Shown in pieces: positions 1 to 5,361 of a stretch of DNA of 5,361 nucleotides (positions are counted from its first letter, which is position 1; the number at the start of each line of letters is the position of its first letter). Origin of the DNA: Muribaculaceae bacterium (GTDB lineage: Bacteria; Pseudomonadota; Alphaproteobacteria; Rs-D84); contig JAMPEH010000178.1 in the NCBI GenBank assembly GCA_023665245.1, positions 1 to 5,361 of the forward strand, read 5' to 3'. The notes below the pieces were generated by a model. It was not told the DNA's origin and did no database searches. It saw only the letters and a program-made list of their open reading frames with translations. A program made the translations under genes and the position numbers.

Positions 1-273
1 ACTGGAAAGGCAGTCCCGGATGTTGCCGCTTTCGATTTCCTTGTACCCCATACGGCGGCCATGCCAAAGCCCCAAATCTCCGACAACGAGAATCGGGCGG
101 GATAGCTGAATATCCAGATTCGTTTTCTCGTCTTGAAAATAAGTGCCGTTGATTTCATACATCAAATTCATACGCTCATTTTCAGATAGTTCGGGGTATT
201 GTGCCTCAAAATCTTCTTTCCAATCGTCGTAGTCAAGATAATCAGTCCAAATAATGTGTCTGTCGTCTTTCAT
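1..273 (-). CDS. Conserved ICE-associated protein of unknown function, 3' end outside window (partial)
   Basis: The first 91 codons are visible and the frame is open at the window edge. The N-terminus is strongly acidic and aromatic (IIWTDYLDYDDWKEDFEAQYP, residues 7-27, read in two parts). Residues 55-71 (IQLSRPILVVGDLGLWH) follow, then GRRMGYKEIESGNIRDCL (72-89). I recall similar proteins, with this WTDY...LVV-DLGLW...GYK-SGNI-DCL pattern, as hypothetical proteins of Clostridial conjugative elements, usually under 200 residues; no biochemical role is known to me. The ATG overlaps the TGA of the 312-residue gene (ATGA), and GAGGTGA lies six bases upstream as a good ribosome site. It is therefore the third member of the coupled group headed by the winged-helix gene. 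Confidence 0.85.
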   Translation of the reverse strand, partial: MKDDRHIIWTDYLDYDDWKEDFEAQYPELSENERMNLMYEINGTYFQDEKTNLDIQLSRPILVVGDLGLWHGRRMGYKEIESGNIRDCLSS

Positions 274-1208
274 CGTGCGTCACCTCGATCCTTTTGCTTC
301 GGTCTGCGGGGATTGCCGAGCTCGTCATAATTTTTCGGGTTTGCGCCGGGTATGCTCCAACTGAATATAGAACCGACAAGCATAGCCGCCTCCTGTGCTT
401 TGGAAACGCCAAGCCTGCGGTTCATATCGTCCGCATATTTTCGGGCGGCGACGGAATCTATCGGCATTTTCAGCGGAATATAGCTGTGCTCACCCCGAAA
501 CACCTTGATAACCTCGCCGCTGGACGGCAAAGTAGAATAGCACATTTCCGGCATAGGCGGTTCAGCAGGAAGATAAACAGCACCGCAAGCCTCCATACGC
601 TCGGCAAACTCGCAGATGTGATAGCTTTCCTTTCCGATCTCTGCATGTGTTTCGTCTACAAATCGGCAGTAGGCTTTGATTTGATTGCCGTCCCTATGGG
701 TAATGATAATACTTCCGCCGTCGGGCAGACGGAAAAGGTCGTTATAATGGTTGTCAATAAAGCGAATCCCTTGCGCCGCCTTTTCCATGTGAGCGTTCAG
801 CAGGTCGGAAACATAGGCGTAGCAATAGAAATTGTTGTCGCCGGGCGCAGGAATACAGCGCAAAAGGTAGGTGTATTTTTCGGTGTCAACCCGATACCCG
901 TACTCACGGCTGAAATTCCCCATGAACCGCCCATCGGGACGGGCGCAGCAGTATTCCAGCATAGAATCACGGTCAGCCAAGATACCCACCTTGTAAAACT
1001 CCTTGATAACGGAATCAAACTCGGCGGCAAATTCGTCCGTCCTGTACTGCTTAATCTGATCCTCATAATCGGGATAAAAAGTCTTGCCGCCATTTCCGAA
1101 ATCCCCACGCATAAGGGTAATGCAGCCGCTTTGTGACATAAGCTGATAGCTTTGCGTATAAGCGTAATCCCGTTCATTCGGGAGCATTTCTCGGATATTC
1201 AAAGTCAT
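270..1208 (-). CDS. Conserved ICE accessory protein of unknown function, two modules (312 aa)
   Basis: No signal peptide or membrane segment is visible, so it is probably cytosolic. Two modules can be distinguished. The first (residues about 1-215) contains an N-terminal YTQSYQLMSQSGCITLMRGDFG stretch split around residues 17-38, a GYRVDTEKYTYLLRC strand region (104-118), DNNFYCYAYVSDLL (124-137), GIRFIDNHYNDLFRLPDGG (147-165) and YHICEFAERMEACGA (196-210). The second (about 222-312) contains RRLGVSKAQEAAMLVGSIF (264-282) and PGANPKNYDELGNP (287-300), ending in a basic KQKDRGDAR tail. From memory both modules recur in hypothetical proteins of Clostridial ICEs, the second also attached to other partners; I cannot give a reliable domain name, and no catalytic motif stands out. 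The start overlaps the preceding TGA (ATGA), with GAGG at 1219-1222 as a modest ribosome site. The stop overlaps the next start in the same way, implying production together with its neighbours. Confidence 0.85.
   Translation of the reverse strand: MTLNIREMLPNERDYAYTQSYQLMSQSGCITLMRGDFGNGGKTFYPDYEDQIKQYRTDEFAAEFDSVIKEFYKVGILADRDSMLEYCCARPDGRFMGNFSREYGYRVDTEKYTYLLRCIPAPGDNNFYCYAYVSDLLNAHMEKAAQGIRFIDNHYNDLFRLPDGGSIIITHRDGNQIKAYCRFVDETHAEIGKESYHICEFAERMEACGAVYLPAEPPMPEMCYSTLPSSGEVIKVFRGEHSYIPLKMPIDSVAARKYADDMNRRLGVSKAQEAAMLVGSIFSWSIPGANPKNYDELGNPRRPKQKDRGDAR
274..287 (-). promoter_or_regulatory. Shine-Dalgarno of the leftmost partial gene
   Basis: GAGGTGA, a seven-base match to the anti-Shine-Dalgarno, lies six bases before the ATG at 273 and inside the end of the 312-residue gene. 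It supports this start over any later Met and indicates re-initiation after the overlapping TGA. Confidence 0.65.
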
Positions 1209-1540
1209 TGTGTTTTCGCCTCGCTCTCTGTCATAAGGAATTGTCCGAACTCGGTAAAAGCGTACCAGTTCGTGCGGTCAAAACGGCTCTCGTTGAAACG
1301 CCCTTTTGTAAGAACTCGCCCCCGTATAAGCTGTTTCAGGGCATAGCGGATTTCATCATAGGTGAGAAACGGAAAGAACCCCGTCATCATCTGCACCGAG
1401 CAGCGAACCCAAACCTTGCCCTCGTGAAGCCGGGGCGACTGCGTGCTTTGCTCCTCGATACAATCCCAAAGGAAACACGCCAGCACCGCTGCATTGACCC
1501 CGTATTTTTGCGCTATGTCTGAATCAAAGAAATGAACCAT
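1205..1540 (-). CDS. Stand-alone winged-helix DNA-binding protein, like the N-terminal domain of phage/ICE replication proteins
   Basis: This 111-residue protein is a small winged helix-turn-helix. The N-terminal helices (residues 6-30) include a KYGVNAAVL segment. Residues 59-77 form the likely recognition helix (TYDEIRYALKQLIRGRVL). The wing that follows contains FNESRFDRTNWYAFTE (about 82-97). The N-x-x-x-x-DRT-x-WY signature is characteristic of the N-terminal DNA-binding domain of phage and ICE replisome-organiser or DnaD-like proteins, which are normally longer; here no C-terminal replication domain follows. The start is supported by AAAAGGAGG (1550-1558), 9 nt before the ATG. The gene follows the terminator at 1574-1599 with no visible promoter of its own, and its TGA overlaps the next start codon (ATGA), so it heads a translationally coupled group. 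It may be a regulator or a replication accessory factor of the element. Fold confidence is high, role confidence low. Confidence 0.85.
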   Translation of the reverse strand: MVHFFDSDIAQKYGVNAAVLACFLWDCIEEQSTQSPRLHEGKVWVRCSVQMMTGFFPFLTYDEIRYALKQLIRGRVLTKGRFNESRFDRTNWYAFTEFGQFLMTESEAKTQ

Positions 1541-1549
1541 AAATAGAAA

Positions 1550-1558
1550 CCTCCTTTT
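1550..1558 (-). promoter_or_regulatory. Shine-Dalgarno of the winged-helix gene
   Basis: The minus strand reads AAAAGGAGG, 9 nt before the ATG at 1540, identical to the site before the 29-residue microprotein. It fixes the start of the winged-helix protein. Its strength suggests efficient translation of whatever transcript passes the terminator just upstream. Confidence 0.8.
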
Positions 1559-1573
1559 GTTTTTTCGGGTATG

Positions 1574-1599
1574 TAAAAAGCCAGCGTTTCCGCTGGCTT
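1574..1599 (-). terminator. Intrinsic terminator or attenuator after the microprotein gene
   Basis: On the minus strand a perfect 9-bp stem (AAGCCAGCG / CGCTGGCTT) closes a GAAA tetraloop and runs into TTTTT. This is a standard Rho-independent terminator for transcripts coming from the surface-protein gene. There is no T-run on the plus-strand side, so it acts in one direction. Only 33 nt separate it from the next start codon, with no convincing promoter, so it may set read-through into the downstream operon rather than end it. Confidence 0.8.
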
Positions 1600-1600
1600 C

Positions 1601-1619
1601 GGCGGCCTTTTCAGCCGCC
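1601..1619 (-). other. GC-rich hairpin just upstream of the terminator
   Basis: GGCGGC and GCCGCC form a 6-bp all-GC stem around a 7-nt A-rich loop, one base away from the terminator hairpin. It has no T-run of its own. It lies in the 3' untranslated region of the microprotein transcript, and may stabilise the mRNA end or add to termination; which one cannot be decided from sequence. Confidence 0.6.
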
Positions 1620-1626
1620 CCGGTCG

Positions 1627-1716
1627 TTATTTCTTCTTACCTCTGATTTTCAGGAAAATCAAAGCACCCACAATGAACACAACCAGTCCGATTGCAACAA
1701 TCGTTTTCAGTTCCAT
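1627..1716 (-). CDS. 29-residue single-pass membrane microprotein, translationally coupled to the surface-protein gene
   Basis: The ORF encodes a 29-residue peptide beginning MELKTIV and ending KIRGKKK. Residues 5-22 are a continuous hydrophobic segment, and the last seven residues carry five basic side chains, predicting an N-out, C-in membrane peptide. Its ATG shares one base with the TAA of the surface-protein gene (TAATG). An AAAAGGAGG Shine-Dalgarno (1727-1735) lies 10 nt upstream, inside the end of that gene, which strongly supports translation. It is followed by a two-hairpin region with an intrinsic terminator, so it is the last gene before that terminator. I do not recognise a family. 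It resembles the membrane anchor of a sortase substrate without the sorting motif, so it could be a decayed anchor, but the clean start and ribosome site argue for a real gene. Possible roles, by context only, are assisting secretion or anchoring of the surface protein. Confidence 0.72.
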   Translation of the reverse strand: MELKTIVAIGLVVFIVGALIFLKIRGKKK

Positions 1717-4700
1717 TATTCAGCGTCCTCCTTTTCAGTTTTCTTTTTCTTCCAGCCAATCACGCCGAGGGTCAAAGCGCCTGCCGCGGAAATGCCGAGC
1801 AGGGAGAGCCAAAGAATAGGATTGCTGTCGTCGCCTGTTTTCGGTGTGTCCCTTAATTCGTTGTGCATTTCTACTTTGGTAACAGCGCCCTCAAATACGC
1901 TTGCCGTCTTGTCTGCGGGAAGAATATAGGCGGCAGAAGCGCCGTCCGACACCTCGGAAACCACATACTCGCCGATACGGAGATTTTCAATGAGAATTTC
2001 GCCGTTCTTGTCGGTGGTAAAGATTTCGGAATACCCGTTAGGCCCGGTCACACGGAACGAAAAACCTTCAATCTTGCCGTCGGAAGATGTCTTAATGATT
2101 TTGAGTGATCCTACCTGTGCCGCATTGACAAAGCCTTTGCCTGCCTCGTTTTCCACGGTGACGGTCTTGCCGTGTTCGGCAATCTCAAAATAATAAGTGT
2201 TTTCGTCCAGATAGAAACCCTCCGGCGCTTTCTGTTCTTTCACAAAATAGCCGCCATAAATCAGATCGGGCATTTCATAAACGCCTATGCTTTTTTCGGT
2301 GAGTGTGCCGAGCAGTTCATCGTCTGCGTCAAGCTCCTTGTTGCCGTTAGAATCACGGTAAACGGCAAATTCCGCGCCCGTCAGCTTGTTGTCGGGATAA
2401 TCCTTATCAACCTTTGTAAGCTGCACCGTACCACGAATCAGCGTGTTTTCGATTTCTACCTCAATTACTGCGCCGTCCTTATCGACCGTCACGGCAAAGG
2501 TTTCATCAGACAATACAAAGCCTGTCGGAGCTTCGATTTCACGCACGAGCCAGTTTCCGTAAGGCACATCAGCAAAAGAAAAACCGCCGTCCTCGGCAGA
2601 GGTGGCGGTGAGAATCGCATTTTCTCTTGTAAACTCGTTGCAGTCTGATTTGAACAGTCCGATCACGGCGCCGCCAAGCGCGTTTCCGTCCTCGTCCTTT
2701 TTCAGTCCGTGGATTTCGCCGTAAATCAGGTCATTGTCAATCGGTTTGCCGTCGTTTGCCTTGATTTCCACAAGGGCGGCGTCCTGTCCAGCGTAGTCAA
2801 AGACAATCGGGTGCTTTTCATCAGAGAGGATATAATGTCCGTCGGTGGAAAGCTCTTTGAGATAGAAGCTGCCAAAGGGCAAATCGGTTTTGCATACGGC
2901 GTGGCCGTTCTCGTCAACCGAGAGAATTTCAAGCAGACCGTCGGCAGGGATAACGGAGCCGTCCGCTGCGGTCATATCTTCTGCGGTAAACAAGCCAAAG
3001 GTCACAGCGGACATTTCGCCGTTCATGCCGATTCCAAACTGCGTATTCTGCTCTAACGCCTTATCAAGCGAAACAGCGGCTTTCTGTCGCTCGTTGTAGA
3101 AGCTGGCAGAGGTTTCGGTAATCTCGATTTCCTGTCCCGCATAGACAAGCTCGGCGGTACGGATTTCCTCATTGAGAACCATTCCATACGGTGCGGTGAT
3201 TTCTCGGATTTCATATTTTCCGAGATACAGCGGTTTGCTTTCGGCAATTCCCGTTTCATCGGTCGTTACGGTATCAACAATTTCGCCTTTGCTATATCGG
3301 GTTGTGCCGTCGGGCGTGATAATATCCTCGGCGGCGGTGATTTCATAGGCCGCACCCGGCAATCCCTGAACAGAGAAAACAGGCTGATACAGTCCGTCCG
3401 CTTCGGTCACAGAAGAAAAGACCTCGCCGGATTTACTGATCTTGATAACGCCTTTCTGTGCCGTATTCGGCTTGACGACCTCAATCACGGTAACGCCGTC
3501 CTCGTCGGTAGAAGCGTCCTGCGTTACATCAAAATATACAGGTTCGCTGTTCAGCGTGTAGCCGTAGGGGGCAAATACTTCGACCAGCGAATACCCCGAA
3601 CCGTATTCCAGCTTTTCGGGGGTAATCAAAGTTCCCTCGTCATTGGTGTAGAATGTGTCGATTGTTGTAACTTCGGGATAGGTGAAAGTCTGCGTAATCA
3701 AGCTGCCGTCCGGGCGGTAAAGCTGAAAGCCTGCGCCTGCATACGGAATCACCTTGCCGGTTTCTGCGTCCACTTTAACGATTTTAATATATGATTCAAA
3801 GTTTGCGTTGTTTGCAAGGTAGCGGTAAGTCTGACCGTCCTTTGCGATATACACATCAAAATCGGCAAGTAATTCGCGTCCGTCCCAGCCTTTGACCTGA
3901 TGAACGGTGTAAATGCCATAGGGCAGGTCTTTTGTCTGTGCAAAGCCGTTTTCATCACAGGTGAGATAATCACGCTCGGTTTCCTTTGCGTTTCCATAGG
4001 AGCCGGATTTTTTAAGATACACTTCAAATTCAGCACCTGCCTCCGGCGTTTCAAGCTGTGTTTCGCCGTCGTCCGTATGCTTAATTAAAGCGATATTACC
4101 CTTGATAACCTGCTCGGTCACATCGTTAGCGGTGGAATTGTATTCTACGGTATAGTTTTTAGCCTCCGCACCGATATGGTGTGCGGATTCGTCAAGCAAA
4201 TAGCCCTCGCTGGGACTGATTTCACGCACCGACCAATCATCACCGCAGACATAATATTTGGTGGTGAACTGACCGTTTGCGTCGGTGGTATAAGTGTCGA
4301 TAAGCTGTTCGCCCTTGAAAATCCCGTAAACCGCACCGCCAAGAGAAGCGTCGCCCTGTGCTGTGCCTGCTTCATAGTCGCTTTTGGTGACGGTGACATT
4401 CCACTTTTTCAGAATGTTGGTAAAGCTCTTATTTGTGACCTTGTTCCATTCAACCGCCGCCGTTTGATTATCGGGAACGACATAACGGATTGCGGTATCA
4501 ACTTCTTCCAAAACATAGCCTGTTCCGATCAGCACATCACGAAAATATGCCTTGCCCGAACTATCGGTTACGGCGTATTCGTCCACCGCAAGCCCCGACA
4601 AGGAAGTGCCGAACAGGTGGAATTTCACACCCTCATTCAAACCGTCCTCCGAGGTTTTGGTTACGGTGAGATCGCCACGCTTCAGAACATTGCTGAAATT

Positions 4701-5361
4701 CACAGTAGCAACCTGACCGCTGACAACGGTAACACGGCGAACCTCCTGCGGCTCGTATTTGTCGTAGTTCTGTTCGGTTACGGTGTAAACGCCGGGGGTG
4801 AGATTGTCGATCTGAATCGTACCGCCTGCACCTGTCTGAACGGTTTTGTTCACGCCATTGCCCGTAATGGTAAAGGAAATACCCTCAACCTTGCCGTCCT
4901 CGGAAGTTTTAACGATTTTCGCTGAACCGTAGGAAACCTTGATATTCAGATAGCCTTTTACGGGGTCATTGACCGACTGCGCATAGGTGACAATATCTTG
5001 CAGTTTTCCGTTCGGGCCGTAAACGCCGTCCGTCCAAGTGATAACCCCACGCCTTTGTGAATTTTTCTTTTCGGCTGTAATCGTAACGGTATCGCTCGGC
5101 GCTTTGTCGGCGGTAATCGTCAGTTTGTTTCCGTTTACAGAAAAATGGATTCCCGAAACACCTGCGGAAAAAGAGTAATTGGAAAGGACATTGTTTGTGT
5201 CGGTGAGTGTGGCGGTGTACTTTTCGCCGTCCCATTCAAGCTCAATGTTTTTTGCCTTGCCTGTGGATTTTGCAAAAAAGCTCGGCACTTTGGAATGGGT
5301 CTGAACGCTTCGTGCAATGGAATTGTAGTAGCTCATAATCCTGCTATACAGCGGGTGGTTT
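1716..5361 (-). CDS. Large multi-domain SpaA/CnaB-type cell-wall-anchored surface protein, N-terminus outside window (partial)
   Basis: Sortase-anchored surface protein, probably a stalk-like adhesin; its ligand cannot be read from the sequence. The frame stays open to the window edge (eight further codons before the Met at 5336) and no signal peptide is visible, so the true start lies upstream. Residues below are counted from that Met. Residues 1-136 form a beta-rich segment of the kind that follows an N-terminal thioester (TQXA-type) head in related proteins. Residues 137 to about 1160 are ten tandem SpaA/CnaB domains, 84-124 residues each, starting near 137, 221, 312, 413, 515, 629, 753, 873, 969 and 1076. 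Expected isopeptide lysines are K143, K227, K318, K419, K521, K635, K759, K879, K975 and K1082. Catalytic Glu are E188, E278, E372, E586, E712, E828, E933, E1034 and E1128; domain 4 has Q480. Asn partners include N216, N307, N624, N748, N868, N964, N1071 and N1159; domain 3 has E408. The C-terminus has TPKTG (1164-1168), a membrane segment (about 1173-1194) and a KKKK tail. Family assignment is secure; function is inferred. Confidence 0.95.
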   Translation of the reverse strand, partial: NHPLYSRIMSYYNSIARSVQTHSKVPSFFAKSTGKAKNIELEWDGEKYTATLTDTNNVLSNYSFSAGVSGIHFSVNGNKLTITADKAPSDTVTITAEKKNSQRRGVITWTDGVYGPNGKLQDIVTYAQSVNDPVKGYLNIKVSYGSAKIVKTSEDGKVEGISFTITGNGVNKTVQTGAGGTIQIDNLTPGVYTVTEQNYDKYEPQEVRRVTVVSGQVATVNFSNVLKRGDLTVTKTSEDGLNEGVKFHLFGTSLSGLAVDEYAVTDSSGKAYFRDVLIGTGYVLEEVDTAIRYVVPDNQTAAVEWNKVTNKSFTNILKKWNVTVTKSDYEAGTAQGDASLGGAVYGIFKGEQLIDTYTTDANGQFTTKYYVCGDDWSVREISPSEGYLLDESAHHIGAEAKNYTVEYNSTANDVTEQVIKGNIALIKHTDDGETQLETPEAGAEFEVYLKKSGSYGNAKETERDYLTCDENGFAQTKDLPYGIYTVHQVKGWDGRELLADFDVYIAKDGQTYRYLANNANFESYIKIVKVDAETGKVIPYAGAGFQLYRPDGSLITQTFTYPEVTTIDTFYTNDEGTLITPEKLEYGSGYSLVEVFAPYGYTLNSEPVYFDVTQDASTDEDGVTVIEVVKPNTAQKGVIKISKSGEVFSSVTEADGLYQPVFSVQGLPGAAYEITAAEDIITPDGTTRYSKGEIVDTVTTDETGIAESKPLYLGKYEIREITAPYGMVLNEEIRTAELVYAGQEIEITETSASFYNERQKAAVSLDKALEQNTQFGIGMNGEMSAVTFGLFTAEDMTAADGSVIPADGLLEILSVDENGHAVCKTDLPFGSFYLKELSTDGHYILSDEKHPIVFDYAGQDAALVEIKANDGKPIDNDLIYGEIHGLKKDEDGNALGGAVIGLFKSDCNEFTRENAILTATSAEDGGFSFADVPYGNWLVREIEAPTGFVLSDETFAVTVDKDGAVIEVEIENTLIRGTVQLTKVDKDYPDNKLTGAEFAVYRDSNGNKELDADDELLGTLTEKSIGVYEMPDLIYGGYFVKEQKAPEGFYLDENTYYFEIAEHGKTVTVENEAGKGFVNAAQVGSLKIIKTSSDGKIEGFSFRVTGPNGYSEIFTTDKNGEILIENLRIGEYVVSEVSDGASAAYILPADKTASVFEGAVTKVEMHNELRDTPKTGDDSNPILWLSLLGISAAGALTLGVIGWKKKKTEKEDAE
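1727..1735 (-). promoter_or_regulatory. Shine-Dalgarno of the 29-residue microprotein
   Basis: On the minus strand this reads AAAAGGAGG, an extended anti-16S match, 10 nt before the ATG at 1716. It lies inside the last codons of the surface-protein gene. This is the main evidence that the very short downstream ORF is translated. Confidence 0.8.
1833..1847 (-). other. Sortase recognition motif TPKTG in the surface-protein gene
   Basis: The codons read T-P-K-T-G, followed by D-D, a hydrophobic stretch of about 22 residues and a tail of four lysines plus a charged end. This is the tripartite cell-wall sorting signal. The first position is Thr instead of the canonical Leu of LPxTG. Clostridial sortases with relaxed first-position specificity (for example (S/P)PxTG users) are known, so a dedicated or class B/D-like sortase is plausible. 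No sortase gene is in the window. Confidence 0.88.
2319..2354 (-). other. EF-hand-like acidic loop within CnaB domain 9
   Basis: Residues 995-1006 of the surface protein (counted from the Met at 5336) have the spacing D-x-N-x-N-x-E-x-D-x-x-D, with D995, N997, N999, E1001, D1003 and D1006. The loop sits between the first beta strands of domain 9. Such DxNxN-type loops commonly bind calcium in Gram-positive surface proteins. Metal binding here is inferred from the pattern only. Confidence 0.5.

Noticed and set aside
294..1136. 280-codon open frame on the plus strand
   Set aside because: It lies entirely antisense to the 312-residue gene, has no ribosome site, and its product shows no family pattern. 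The minus-strand protein has clear conserved motifs and coupled overlaps.
1208..1522. 104-codon open frame on the plus strand
   Set aside because: Antisense to the winged-helix gene, whose fold and ribosome site are convincing.
1574..1619. Bidirectional terminator
   Set aside because: The plus-strand side of both hairpins is followed by GC-rich sequence without a T-run, and no plus-strand gene ends here.
1627..1716. Microprotein as a pseudogene remnant of a sortase-substrate anchor
   Set aside because: Considered because the TM plus KKK tail looks like an anchor. The TAATG coupling and strong Shine-Dalgarno favour a functional gene, though the remnant view is not excluded.
4176..4925. 249-codon open frame on the plus strand
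   Set aside because: Antisense to stalk domains 1-3. It is open because of the codon bias of the repeats, and no coherent protein features are visible.
5334..5336. ATG at 5336 as the true start of the surface protein
   Set aside because: The frame is open further upstream, no signal peptide follows this Met although the protein carries a sorting signal, and the preceding bases give only a weak ribosome site.
1716..5361. Tandem repeats as CRISPR or satellite DNA
   Set aside because: The periodicity is at protein-domain level with diverged DNA and variable period (about 250-370 bp), explained by CnaB domains.

Overview
The window reads entirely on the minus strand, so gene order runs from high to low coordinates, and it is almost completely coding. 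Base composition looks balanced, Shine-Dalgarno sites are strong (AAAAGGAGG twice), and the proteins belong to families known from integrative and conjugative elements (ICEs) of gut Clostridia. Together these suggest an accessory region of a Tn1549-like or similar conjugative element in a Lachnospiraceae/Oscillospiraceae-type Firmicute. No integrase, relaxase, VirD4 or VirB4 gene is visible, so the ICE assignment is an inference from family resemblance.

Right part (1716-5361): the 3' portion of a gene for a very large cell-wall-anchored surface protein. Its reading frame is open to the window edge, so its signal peptide and N-terminal head lie outside. What is visible is a beta-rich segment, then ten consecutive SpaA/CnaB-type domains in a strikingly constant register (Gly-x5-Lys, aromatic-x3-Glu, Asn-x4-Gly). 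A TPKTG sortase signal, a membrane segment and a Lys-rich tail close the protein. Eight of the ten domains keep the full Lys/Glu/Asn isopeptide triad. Domain 3 lacks the Asn and domain 4 lacks the Glu.

Junction (1541-1716): the surface-protein stop codon overlaps (TAATG) the start of a 29-residue single-pass membrane microprotein with a near-perfect Shine-Dalgarno. Two hairpins follow; the second, with a GAAA loop and a T-run, is a good intrinsic terminator for minus-strand transcription. The next gene starts only about 35 nt further on, with no recognisable promoter in between, so the terminator may act as an attenuator within one long operon.

Left part (1-1540): three genes joined by ATGA overlaps. 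They encode a stand-alone winged-helix protein resembling the N-terminal DNA-binding domain of phage/ICE replication proteins, a 312-residue conserved ICE accessory protein of unknown function, and the first 91 residues of another conserved ICE protein of unknown function. The coupling implies co-production and perhaps a shared role in DNA processing or regulation of the element, while the right-hand gene would act at the cell surface.
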